NCBI RefSeq assembly: GCF_021602345.1
Contig: NZ_BQID01000014.1
Location: 62,001-126,000, forward strand
Direction of reading: 5' to 3'
DNA from: Pseudomonas pharyngis
Lineage (GTDB): Bacteria; Pseudomonadota; Gammaproteobacteria; Pseudomonadales; Pseudomonadaceae
DNA length: 64,000 nt
Within the stretch, counting starts at the first letter, position 1. Each line of letters starts with the position of its first letter. The notes under the pieces are model-generated. The model searched no databases and was not told the origin of the DNA. It was given only the letters and a program-made list of their open reading frames with translations. The position numbers and the translations under genes were made by a program. This document shows positions 7,690 to 15,793 of the stretch, in pieces.

Positions 7690-8850
7690 CTATGCCTCAA
7701 ACCGCCCCACCGAAAACAACGAAAGATCCAGCTCACTCTCCCCCCGCAAACACCACTGCGCAAACGCCTCCCCCAGCGCCGCCGAGTGTTTGAACCCGTG
7801 CCCGGAGCACGCCGAAACCACCAACGTGTGTTGCAACCGTGGATGCTCATCAATGATGAAATGCCGATCCGGCGTAACGGTGTAGGCGCAAACCGCTGAC
7901 TTCACCACCCGATCCGTCAGCCCGGCAATGCGCCCCTTCACCTGCTGCTCGTGCATCTCGCGTTCTTCCTCGGCCGAGACTGTGCGATCCAGAGTCTCGG
8001 GCGTGGATGCGCTGTGATACTGCGCCGTCGCCACCTTCAAACTGCCCTCCCCCGGCAATGCGGGAAAGCCGTAGAAGTCGTCGTCCGGGCCGTGAGTGAA
8101 GATGAACGTGGGTGAGTGGCCGACCAGTCCTGCGTCAGGCTCGGTTTCGAACCAGAACAGTTTTTGCCGATACACGCTGAGCAGTCTGTCGAACGGCGCG
8201 CCGAGCAAGCCGCCCGCCCAGTTGCCGGCGGTGACCACCAGTTTGTTCGCTCGCACGGTGCGCTGGTCGGTGGTGACGGTGACGCCCTGTTCGTCCGAGC
8301 TGATGTGGGTCACGGTCTCGCCCTTGTACAGGGTGGCGCCGTGTTGTTCGGCCAGTCTGAGTTGCACGTCGATGCAGCGTTCGGGCCTTACGAAACCACC
8401 TTCGGGTTCAAAGTAGCCAATGGCGTCGTCGCGCACCTGGGCAAACTGCGGAAAGCGCTGGCGGATCTGGGCAGCGTCGAGGACTTCGTGTTCGATGCCG
8501 TAGGCCTGTGCCAGGGCGATGGTGCGCAGGGTGAAGTCGGTTTCGTCGGCGGGATCGAAGTCGGGGCTGGAGGTCAGCACCAGCAGGCCGGTCTGTTCGA
8601 ACAGCGACTCGCCCGACAGCGCTTCCAGTTCGCGCCAGATGCGATGGGAGTTGCGCACGATGGGCACGTATTGCGCGCCCTCGCCCACCGACAGCCGGGT
8701 AATGCGGGTGTCGCCATGGCTGGAGCCGAACGCATGCGGCGGATGGTGGCGGTCGATGCCGACCACGTTGACCCCGGCCTTCGCCAGTTGATACACCGTG
8801 GCCGCGCCCATGGCGCCGAGGCCGATGACCAGTGCTTCGCATCGTTCCAT
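7690..8850 (-). CDS. solA: N-methyl-L-tryptophan/sarcosine-type oxidase (SolA-like)
   Basis: A 386-aa flavoprotein amine oxidase. The N-terminal dinucleotide-binding motif is GLGAMGAATVYQLAKAG, followed by the family signature SSHGDTRITR. The cysteine in AVCAYTVTPD aligns with the covalent-FAD cysteine of monomeric sarcosine oxidase and E. coli SolA. The C-terminal SGHGFKHS segment closes the FAD site. It would oxidatively demethylate N-methyl amino acids, releasing formaldehyde and hydrogen peroxide. The start at 8850 is chosen because the SolA alignment begins there (MERCEALVIG); the extra 28 upstream residues are basic and unlike the family. Monocistronic, with its promoter somewhere in 8851-9129. 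Confidence 0.85.
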   Translation of the reverse strand: MERCEALVIGLGAMGAATVYQLAKAGVNVVGIDRHHPPHAFGSSHGDTRITRLSVGEGAQYVPIVRNSHRIWRELEALSGESLFEQTGLLVLTSSPDFDPADETDFTLRTIALAQAYGIEHEVLDAAQIRQRFPQFAQVRDDAIGYFEPEGGFVRPERCIDVQLRLAEQHGATLYKGETVTHISSDEQGVTVTTDQRTVRANKLVVTAGNWAGGLLGAPFDRLLSVYRQKLFWFETEPDAGLVGHSPTFIFTHGPDDDFYGFPALPGEGSLKVATAQYHSASTPETLDRTVSAEEEREMHEQQVKGRIAGLTDRVVKSAVCAYTVTPDRHFIIDEHPRLQHTLVVSACSGHGFKHSAALGEAFAQWCLRGESELDLSLFSVGRFEA

Positions 8851-9129
8851 GATTGATTTCCGCTCAGACAAAAGAGCCACAGTGAAGCGGATCAGGCGAT
8901 GGAAAACAATCCGTTGAACGCCGCGCCCAGGCAAAAATGCGGGAGCCGGGCTAGTTCAGTCAGGCTGTCTGTCGGTACTAACTGTAATCAAGCGAAATTT
9001 GAGGTTGGGAACCCGGGGAATGTCCTTTTGACCAGCCACTGATTGTCCTTTCGTTCATGCATCGACAGCCCTCGCAAAGGGCTGCACGACGTTAACGAAG
9101 CAGGAAAATCGTGGCTGTGGGACGCGTCT

Positions 9130-10053
9130 TTAAAGACGTGGGGATTGTTCGATGTGAACGGATTGCATCTCGGCAACGACGGCCTCAATCACACACAAAG
9201 CCGTCGGCGACAGGCTTCTGCCCTGCAAGCTCACCACCCCAATTTCAGAATGAAATCCCGGCCTGTCGACAACATGAAGCTCGATCAAACGCCCCACCCG
9301 AATATCTTCAGCCACGGCGCCATGGATGACGCCGAGGATGGTGTCGGTTGAGCCGGCCACGGTCTTGAGCAACGCCACGTCATCACACTCCAGCACGATG
9401 GGCAATGCCTGGCGGGTGGAGATGCCGAGGGTTCGGGCGGTCTCGAGTTTCACCACTTCCGGCAGGCGCGTTGTGGCGATGCCGTAGCCTTCCAGTTCGC
9501 CCATCGACACCTGGCGTCCGGCCAGCGGGTGCTCCGGTCGTACGAAAAAGCCTGCCGAGACCTGGCCCAGCGAACGGATCAGCAGATCGGATTCCGCCGT
9601 GAAGTTGCGGATGTCGGCAACAAAGAATTCGATCGCTTCAGCGCGCAGCCGCGCTTCGAGAATCTGCCAGTTGTTCACTTCCACGCGCAGGGTGACCGCC
9701 GGGTGATCCAGGCGCAGTCGCGGCACCACTTGATGCATCAACATCGCCGCCGGGAACGGCCCGACGCCAAAAGCGAGGCTACCCAGTTGGCGATCGCTGT
9801 AGAGCGCCATGTCCCGCTCCAGCGACCGGGCATCGAACAGCAGCCGCCGCGCCCGCTCGATCAGAAACTCCCCCGCCGGCGTCGGGCGGACGTCGCCGGT
9901 GTCGCGATCGAACAGGCGCTGCCCGGTTTCGCTCTCCAGCGCCTGAATGCTGCGGCTCAGGGCCGGCTGGCTGAGGTGCACGCGCTCGGCCGCGCGGCCG
10001 AAATGGCGTTCATCGGCCAGCGCGAGAAGGTGTGACAGTCGTTTGAGGTCCAT
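9130..10053 (-). CDS. sdsB: LysR-type regulator, SdsB-like
   Basis: A 307-aa LysR-type transcriptional regulator. The N-terminal winged helix-turn-helix (about 1-60) contains LSHLLALADERHFGRAAERV and LSQPALSRSIQALE; a periplasmic-binding-protein-like effector domain follows. It is divergent from the alkylsulfatase gene with 105 nt between them. In P. aeruginosa the LysR gene sdsB1 sits beside sdsA1 and activates it in response to alkyl sulfates, and this layout matches. A 24-bp dyad in the shared intergenic region is the probable operator. The symbol rests on neighbourhood plus family, not on alignment. Confidence 0.8.
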   Translation of the reverse strand: MDLKRLSHLLALADERHFGRAAERVHLSQPALSRSIQALESETGQRLFDRDTGDVRPTPAGEFLIERARRLLFDARSLERDMALYSDRQLGSLAFGVGPFPAAMLMHQVVPRLRLDHPAVTLRVEVNNWQILEARLRAEAIEFFVADIRNFTAESDLLIRSLGQVSAGFFVRPEHPLAGRQVSMGELEGYGIATTRLPEVVKLETARTLGISTRQALPIVLECDDVALLKTVAGSTDTILGVIHGAVAEDIRVGRLIELHVVDRPGFHSEIGVVSLQGRSLSPTALCVIEAVVAEMQSVHIEQSPRL

Positions 10054-10082
10054 TCCAGCGATGCTAGCGACGCATTATCCGG

Positions 10083-10106
10083 ATGTAAACAATGCATTGG
10101 ATACAT
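10083..10106. promoter_or_regulatory. Candidate SdsB operator (24-bp dyad)
   Basis: ATGTA (10083-10087) and TACAT (10102-10106) flank the perfect palindrome AATGCATT (10091-10098) with exactly 3 nt on each side. It lies between the divergent sdsB and sdsA starts, 30 nt from sdsB and 52 nt from sdsA. LysR regulators bind interrupted dyads of this kind in such regions. Confidence 0.55.
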
Positions 10107-10158
10107 CGCTGCCTTGCCCCTAGGCTGGAGCGCATTCGACCCTCGGAGAACAACAACA

Positions 10159-12126
10159 ATGAAACCGACCCTCTACACGATCCTCGCCCTGACGCTGGTG
10201 TCCCTCGCCGGCTGCGACAACAAGCCCAGCATCGCAGCCGGCGACGCCACGCCCGCCACGGCAGCGCTGATCCAGGCGTCGATCAAAGGCCTGGACCTCA
10301 GCGACAACCGCGACATGGAAGATGCCCAGCGCGGTTTCATCGCCCGCCCCACCGGCAAGATCCTCGGCGCTGACGGCAATGTCCTGATCGATTTCGACGC
10401 GTACCGTTTCGTCGAAGGCCAGGCGCCGGCCACTGTCAACCCGAGCCTGTGGCGGCACGCGATGCTCAACGCGCAGATCGGTCTGTTCAAGGTTCGCGAC
10501 GGGATTTACCAGTTGCGCGGTTTCGACATCGCCAACATGACACTGATCGACGGGCAGACCGGCTGGATCGTGGTCGACCCGCTGACCTCCCGGGAATCCG
10601 CCGCAGCGGCGCTGGCCTTTGCCCGCGAGCATCTGGGCAACAAGCCCGTCACCGCGATCATTTTCACCCACGACCATGCCGACCATTTCGGCGGTGTACT
10701 GGGCATCACCTCGAGCAGCGAAGTGGCCCAGCGCAACATTCCCATCGTCGCGCCCGCCGGGTTCATGGAGGAAGCCACCAGCGAAAACATCCTGGCCGGC
10801 CCGGCGATGGCGCGGCGTTCGATGTATCAGTTCGGCAAGAACCTGACGCCGGGCGCCACCGGCATCGTCGACACCGGGCTGGGCAAGAACGTCGCCTACG
10901 GCAGCATGGGCATCCTGCCGCCGACGCAGATCATCGACCAGCCGATCCAGCCGCTGGTGCTCGACGGCGTCAGCTTCGTATTCCACAACATGCCCGGCGC
11001 GGAAGCCCCGGCCGAGCTGACCTTTTCGATCCCCGCGCTCAAGGCATACGGCGGTGCGGAGCTGCTGACGCAGACCATGCACAACCTGCTGCCGATCCGT
11101 GGCGCCAAGGTCCGCGATGCGCTGCGCTGGTCCGACTACATGCAAATCGCCCTCGACGAGCTGGGCGACACCGAGGTCTATTTCGGTCAGCACAACTGGC
11201 CGATCTGGGGCAACCAGCGGATCCGCGAATTCATCACCAAACACCGCGACGTCTACAAATACCTGCACGACCAGACCGTGCGCCTGATGAATGCCGGTTA
11301 CACCCCCAACGAGATCGCCGACAAGATCCAGCTGCCGGATTCGCTGGCCTCGTACTTCGGCACCCGTGGCTATTACGGCGACCTGCGCCACAACGTCAAG
11401 GCGATCTACCAGCTGTACCTGGGCGCCTACGATGGCAACCCCGCCCACTTGAATCCGCTGGTGCCAAAGGAATCGGCAAAGCGCTACGTCGAATTGATGG
11501 GAGGCAATGCCAAGGTGCTCGAGGCCGCGCGCGTGGCCTATGACAAGGGCGAATACCGCTGGGTCGCCGAGCTGCTGGATCAGGCCGTGCTGGCCAAACC
11601 CGACGACACGGCCGCCAAGGAACTGCTGGCCCGCGCGTACGAACAGATGGGCTATCAGGCGGAATCCGCAACCTGGCGCAACAGCTACCTGACCGCTGCC
11701 ATGGAGCTGCGCAACGGCCCGCCGGCCAAGGGTGTCAAACGCTCCGACCTGATCGAGCTGATGAAGCAGACGCCCACCGAACGTTTCCTCGAAGCCATGG
11801 CCGCGAGCCTCGACGGGCCGGCGGCGGATGGCAAGAACTGGACCTTCAATCTGGTGCTGACCGATACCGACGAATCGTTCGTGCTGTGGATCGAGAACGC
11901 CGTGCTGCACTACCGAAAAGGCCCGACGGCGGCGAACGCCAACGCAACGCTGACCGTCACCAAGGACCTGTTTGTCCAGCTGCTGGGCGGCACCGCCGGG
12001 CTGAAGGAAACGCTCACTTCCGATGATCTGAAGGTGGATGGCAGCAAGGTCGATCTCGTGAGGTTTCTGGGGCTGCTGGAAAAGGCGCCGGGGAACTTTG
12101 CGATAGTCGCCCGGGCAGGAAACTGA
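10159..12126 (+). CDS. sdsA: Alkyl sulfatase (metallo-beta-lactamase fold, SdsA type)
   Basis: A 655-aa exported alkyl (SDS) sulfatase that hydrolyses primary alkyl sulfates to alcohol and sulfate. The start at 10159 gives a lipoprotein-like signal ending LAGC (Cys near residue 19), so it may be membrane-anchored. The zinc motif THDHADHFGG (about residues 171-180) is the THxHxDHxGG signature of the catalytic metallo-beta-lactamase domain. The central part (about 380-520) matches the alkylsulfatase dimerisation region. The last 125 residues form the SCP2-like domain, with NLVLTDTDESFVLWI. GGAG lies 10 nt upstream of the start. It is divergent from the SdsB-like regulator and followed by a strong hairpin. 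Confidence 0.88.
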   Translation: MKPTLYTILALTLVSLAGCDNKPSIAAGDATPATAALIQASIKGLDLSDNRDMEDAQRGFIARPTGKILGADGNVLIDFDAYRFVEGQAPATVNPSLWRHAMLNAQIGLFKVRDGIYQLRGFDIANMTLIDGQTGWIVVDPLTSRESAAAALAFAREHLGNKPVTAIIFTHDHADHFGGVLGITSSSEVAQRNIPIVAPAGFMEEATSENILAGPAMARRSMYQFGKNLTPGATGIVDTGLGKNVAYGSMGILPPTQIIDQPIQPLVLDGVSFVFHNMPGAEAPAELTFSIPALKAYGGAELLTQTMHNLLPIRGAKVRDALRWSDYMQIALDELGDTEVYFGQHNWPIWGNQRIREFITKHRDVYKYLHDQTVRLMNAGYTPNEIADKIQLPDSLASYFGTRGYYGDLRHNVKAIYQLYLGAYDGNPAHLNPLVPKESAKRYVELMGGNAKVLEAARVAYDKGEYRWVAELLDQAVLAKPDDTAAKELLARAYEQMGYQAESATWRNSYLTAAMELRNGPPAKGVKRSDLIELMKQTPTERFLEAMAASLDGPAADGKNWTFNLVLTDTDESFVLWIENAVLHYRKGPTAANANATLTVTKDLFVQLLGGTAGLKETLTSDDLKVDGSKVDLVRFLGLLEKAPGNFAIVARAGN

Positions 12127-12132
12127 CCCACC

Positions 12133-12170
12133 GAGGCCATCGATTGATCAAACTCCCGGTCGATGGCCTC
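12133..12170 (+). other. Strong hairpin after sdsA
   Basis: Perfect 11-bp stem GAGGCCATCGA (12133-12143) and TCGATGGCCTC (12160-12170) with a 16-nt loop, 7 nt after the sdsA stop. No T run follows, so it may be a Rho-independent terminator variant, a 3'-end stabiliser or an attenuator for the regulator gene downstream. Confidence 0.5.
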
Positions 12171-12279
12171 TGGACGCTTACCCAAGCAAAATCCAATGAA
12201 AACCGGAGGCTCGGTCAAAGCTTTCCATTGGATTGTTCAGCATCCTGCGCAACCCGATCGCCGCGAAGCCATCCAGCGT

Positions 12280-12918
12280 ATGGACGTAGAACTTGCACCC
12301 GAGCGAAACCCCGAATCCATCGTTTTCATCATTGATGATGACGCTCCTCTACGTGAGGCGCTTGGCAGCCTGCTGCGCTCCATCGGCCTGCGCGTCGAGC
12401 TGTTCGGATCGGTCGCCGACTTCATGCAATACCAGCGACCTGACCTGCCCAGTTGCCTGGTGCTGGATGTGCGATTGCAAGGCACCAGCGGGCTGGTCTT
12501 TCAGCAGGCGCTCGCCGACGCCAACATCCATTTGCCAATCATTTTCATGACCGGGTACGGCGACATCGCCATGACCGTTCGCGCCATGAAAGCCGGTGCC
12601 GTCGATTTCCTGGAAAAACCGTTTCGCGAGCAGGCAATGATCGACGCCGTGGTCGCCGCGCATACGCGGGACAGGTCACGCCGCGAGTGCGAACGCCGCC
12701 AAAATGAATTGCGCACACGCCATGGGACACTCACGGTCAGAGAGCAAGCGGTGATGGCGCTGGCCGTCTCGGGTCTGATAAACAAGCAGATCGCCAGTGC
12801 CATCGGCCTGAGCGAGATCACCGTGAAGATTCACCGCAGCCAGGCCATGCGCAAGATGCGCGCGCAGTCGTTTGCCGATCTGGTTCGAATGGCCGAAAGT
12901 CTGGGCATTAACCATTAG
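12280..12918 (+). CDS. Orphan FixJ/NarL-type response regulator
   Basis: A 212-aa two-component response regulator. The receiver domain (about 14-125) has the acidic pair IIDDD, the phosphoacceptor Asp63 in LVLDVRLQG, Thr in FMTGYGDIA, and Lys in LEKPF. A LuxR-type helix-turn-helix follows (about 145-205) with TVREQAVMALAVSG and SEITVKIHRSQAMRKM. No histidine kinase is adjacent. It resembles the second regulator of the kinase locus near 60 kb and could be driven by an unlinked kinase. No clear ribosome site decides between 12280 and an upstream ATG at 12196. I chose 12280 because the family alignment starts there. Confidence 0.85.
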   Translation: MDVELAPERNPESIVFIIDDDAPLREALGSLLRSIGLRVELFGSVADFMQYQRPDLPSCLVLDVRLQGTSGLVFQQALADANIHLPIIFMTGYGDIAMTVRAMKAGAVDFLEKPFREQAMIDAVVAAHTRDRSRRECERRQNELRTRHGTLTVREQAVMALAVSGLINKQIASAIGLSEITVKIHRSQAMRKMRAQSFADLVRMAESLGINH

Positions 12919-13143
12919 ATGTATCGCCCTTATGCGGCGCGCATAGAGTTGTTTATATACGTTGGTATGACTTCTCCATACGCTGGCAGGATAAAACTAA
13001 ACTTATGCAACATGGTTGATCCCTACCGCCAACAGTAAAATCCCTCCATCAAATGCGACGGCCGGCAAAGTTATTGACTTCGTGGTTTCCTCGCGCGCCG
13101 ACACTTGTCGATCCACTCATTGACTCAGGGATGACTGATCAAC

Positions 13144-13398
13144 ATGTATGACTTTTTTGAAGACTCGTACCGCGTGCTGAAGTTGTCCCACGTGTTGCTG
13201 GTCGGTGGCCTGGGCATGTTGATGGTGGGGATTTTCCTGGCTTATGTGTTTGACGCTCACTTGAACTTGCCCACGCTGGTCGGCGCGCACGGGATGACGA
13301 TCCTCGGGCCGACCGCGATCAAGCTGGGCTACGTCATGCGCTTGATTGCGTACAACCGTATTCGCCTGGCAGCACAGGAACATGGAGTTTCCCACTAG
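13144..13398 (+). CDS. PpyR-like small transmembrane protein
   Basis: An 84-aa integral membrane protein with two hydrophobic segments (about 13-35 and 45-66) and short charged ends. The pattern RVLKLSHVLLVGGLG and LVGAHGMTILGPTAIKLGYVMRL matches my recollection of Pseudomonas proteins annotated as transmembrane sensor/regulator PpyR, which affects psl and pyoverdine expression in P. aeruginosa. It has no recognisable ligand-binding or enzymatic motif. The 225-nt upstream gap should hold its promoter; I could not place one with confidence. Assignment is by memory of a short family, so moderate. Confidence 0.55.
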   Translation: MYDFFEDSYRVLKLSHVLLVGGLGMLMVGIFLAYVFDAHLNLPTLVGAHGMTILGPTAIKLGYVMRLIAYNRIRLAAQEHGVSH

Positions 13399-13480
13399 AA
13401 GTATTCGATTGAGTTCAGACCTGTCTGGTTGCAACCGGAAGTTCATTAACGAAATCCCACTACGACTCAGGATGATCATG

Positions 13481-13957
13481 ATGAAAACTATTGGATTGGT
13501 ATTACCCGTCGCCATTGTTTCAGCCACCTGGATAGTTGCCACTCATGCATTCGGCGCAAGTTGCCTGCCCGATATGCCGGTGGCGAACAGGCAGGAAACC
13601 AGTGCTCCGGATTCAGAAACTTCATCAGTGCAACAGCACCGGGCCAGAAAGGCGCCGACCCAGATTGCCGAAGGGGGTTCGGATCGGCTGATGGAGCGTC
13701 GTGTAGCCGAAGGCGGATCCGATCGTTTGATGGAGCGTCGCGTTGCCGAAGGCGGATCCGATCGCCTGATCGAACGCCGTGTTGCCGAAGGCGGCTCAGA
13801 TCGCCTGCTCGAACGCCGCGTGGCCGAAGGCGGCTCTGATCGCCTGATCGAACGCCGCGTGGCCGAAGGCGGCTCAGATCGCCTGATCGAACGCCGGGTA
13901 GCCAGCAATCAGTACGATGCCGCGATGAACATGCAAATGCATTTTTCGATGGATTGA
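13481..13957 (+). CDS. Secreted protein with six 13-residue tandem repeats
   Basis: A 158-aa exported protein. The start at 13481 follows CAGGA by 8 nt and gives a clean Sec signal (MKTIGLVLPVAIVSATW, likely cut after AFG). After a 45-residue polar linker come six copies of the 13-residue unit xAEGGSDRLzERR, where z is Met, Ile or Leu. A short Met-rich tail (MNMQMHFSMD) ends it. Within the repeats, GGSD and the basic ERR are invariant. Pseudomonas genomes often carry such proteins under the odd label phage infection protein, which I cannot support from sequence. GGxD-rich repeats could bind a divalent metal. It follows the PpyR-like gene by 82 nt. Confidence 0.7.
   Translation: MKTIGLVLPVAIVSATWIVATHAFGASCLPDMPVANRQETSAPDSETSSVQQHRARKAPTQIAEGGSDRLMERRVAEGGSDRLMERRVAEGGSDRLIERRVAEGGSDRLLERRVAEGGSDRLIERRVAEGGSDRLIERRVASNQYDAAMNMQMHFSMD
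13664..13897 (+). repeat. Six in-frame 39-bp tandem repeats
   Basis: Six contiguous 39-bp units encode xAEGGSDRLzERR. The later copies are nearly identical in DNA while the first two differ at synonymous sites. This suggests recent duplication of the 3' units and a capacity for copy-number variation. Confidence 0.9.
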
Positions 13958-13973
13958 TTGGCCGGCTGAGCCC

Positions 13974-15542
13974 TTACTCCGGCAACCCCGCCAACCGCAA
14001 ACCTTCGGCAAACCGGGCAACGTCTTCAGGTCGTTGAATGGGCAACCACGCGCTCAGGCTGGACACCCGCAATGTCGGGTCCAGCCGGCGCACCCGTTCC
14101 ATGGCCTGCCCGGCTTTGTCGGCTCGTCCATTGAGCGCGTGGCTGGCGGCGATCAGGGCCGCCGCTACCAGCAGACTGGGCAGATTTCCCTGCGCTTTCT
14201 CGGCCCAGGAAACCGAACATTCGAAGCGACCGGCGAAGAAGTGCGCCAGCGCCATCCCGACCTGCATGCGGAACATTTCCGGATCCAGCGGGCTCAGTCG
14301 CACGGCATGTTCAAGGTTGGCAATGGCGGCTTCGGTTTCGCCACCCAAGGCGCGCAGGATGCCACCCAGATACCAGGCCGGCGCCAGATTGGGGTTGAGC
14401 AATCGAGCTCGATCAAGCAGGGCGATGCCGCAGTCGACATCCCCGGTCAGATGGGCCAGGGCATGACCGCAACGGGTCAGCGCCACCGCGTCGTCACGCC
14501 CCAGCTCCACGCCCATGCGCGCCAGCCGCGCACCTTCGGCGATTTCCCGAGGCCGGTCGGTCATCCAGCCGTTGAGCTTGCGCCAGAAGTGGCACCACGC
14601 GGCCATGCCGTATGCCGAGGCAAATTCCGGATCCAGTTCGATTGCCCGGTAGAACAGCGCCAGCGATTGCTCGATCGCCTCACGGGTGCCGATGTGCAAC
14701 TTGGCCGTCCCGCGCAGGTAGTAATCGTAGGCATCGAGGCTGTCGGTGGGCTTGCGCTTGGCCCGCTCGATTTCCGCTCGTTCAAGCTGCGGCGCAATGG
14801 CGCCCACAACGCTCTCGGCCACTTGATCCTGGAGTTCGAAAATATCGTCGAGCAGGCCTTCGAAGCGCTCGGCCCACAGATGCGTGCCGCTGCACGCATC
14901 AATCAACTGGCCGGTGATGCGGATCTTGTTGCCGCACTTGCGCACGCTGCCTTCCAGCACGTAACGCACGCCCAGTTCCAGCCCGACGCCCCGCGCGTCG
15001 ACCGCCCTGCCCTTGTAGGTGAAACTGGAGTTGCGGGCGATGACGAACAGCCAACGCAGGCGCGACAGCGCGGTGATGATGTCTTCGACGATGCCGTCGG
15101 CGAAGTAGTCCTGCGCGGGGTCGCCGCTGAGATTCTGGAACGGCAGGACGGTGATCGACGGCTTTTCCGGCAGGACAAGTGTCGTGGCCAATTCGGGTAT
15201 CGCAGGCGCTTCGGGCGCATTGACGGGGCTGTCGCTCAAGGTGATTTCGCCGACGAAGCGATAGCCCTTGCGCGGCACCGTACGCACCAGGCGCTGCTGC
15301 TCACCGGTGTCGCCGATGGCCTTGCGCACGGCGTTGATGTGGCTGGTGATGGTCGACTCGGAAACGATCCGGCCACTCCACACGGCGCTCAACAATTCGT
15401 CCTTGCTCACCACCCGTTCGCGGTTGCCGACCAGTAGCAGCAACAAGTCGAAGACCTGCGGCCCGACAGTCACAACCTCCCCGCGCCAGGTCAGTTCCCG
15501 GCGCTGCTGGTCGAGCAGGTAGTCTTCAAACACAAATTGCAC
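13974..15542 (-). CDS. Winged-helix regulator with TolB-like and TPR domains
   Basis: A 522-aa one-component regulator. Residues 1-100 form an OmpR/CadC-type winged helix (VFEDYLLDQQRREL, VFDLLLLLVGNRERVVSKDEL, VRTVPRKGYRFVG). Residues about 125-260 contain the TolB/adenylate-cyclase-associated module with ITVLPFQNLSGDPAQDYFADG. The C-terminal half is helical TPR-like repeats. No membrane segment is visible. I start it at GTG 15542, where the family alignment begins (VQFVFEDYLL). The much longer ATG start at 15764 adds an Arg-rich, Pro-rich stretch overlapping the promoter region of the divergent reductase. It probably controls that divergent NmrA-like/cupin pair; the effector is unknown. Confidence 0.75.
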   Translation of the reverse strand: MQFVFEDYLLDQQRRELTWRGEVVTVGPQVFDLLLLLVGNRERVVSKDELLSAVWSGRIVSESTITSHINAVRKAIGDTGEQQRLVRTVPRKGYRFVGEITLSDSPVNAPEAPAIPELATTLVLPEKPSITVLPFQNLSGDPAQDYFADGIVEDIITALSRLRWLFVIARNSSFTYKGRAVDARGVGLELGVRYVLEGSVRKCGNKIRITGQLIDACSGTHLWAERFEGLLDDIFELQDQVAESVVGAIAPQLERAEIERAKRKPTDSLDAYDYYLRGTAKLHIGTREAIEQSLALFYRAIELDPEFASAYGMAAWCHFWRKLNGWMTDRPREIAEGARLARMGVELGRDDAVALTRCGHALAHLTGDVDCGIALLDRARLLNPNLAPAWYLGGILRALGGETEAAIANLEHAVRLSPLDPEMFRMQVGMALAHFFAGRFECSVSWAEKAQGNLPSLLVAAALIAASHALNGRADKAGQAMERVRRLDPTLRVSSLSAWLPIQRPEDVARFAEGLRLAGLPE

Positions 15543-15793
15543 GGTGGCTGTTCTCTGGTCTGGCGCCCCCGACTCCGTGTCCGAGCGGGCGATTGTCGTG
15601 CGCCCAATGATACGGCAGACCCTGGGCCGTCGCACCGGTCTGGGCATTGGTCTACGCATCTGCCGACGGATTGGCCTGTCTGGACAAAAAACCAAGGCAA
15701 ATCCAAGGTCACCACAAGGATTTGCCCGAGCGCCGCAAGCATGCTCAACCCACATCGACAGCAACGGTTGCGGTCGGCAAGTGGAGAGATGTC

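Noticed and set aside
10120-11910. Long minus-strand frame opposite sdsA
   Set aside because: The plus strand has signal peptide, zinc motif and complete family domains; the antisense translation resembles nothing.
13543-13908. Possible CRISPR-like array or antisense repeat protein at the 39-bp repeats
   Set aside because: Repeats are contiguous without spacers and in phase with a secreted protein; the antisense Arg/Ser repeat is a by-product.
14034-15437. Plus-strand frame of 467 codons opposite the winged-helix/TPR gene
   Set aside because: Low-complexity Gln/Arg/Ala translation in the shadow of a well-supported minus-strand regulator.
13974-15764. Winged-helix regulator starting at ATG 15764
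   Set aside because: Extra residues are Arg/Pro-rich, unlike the family, which begins at GTG 15542.
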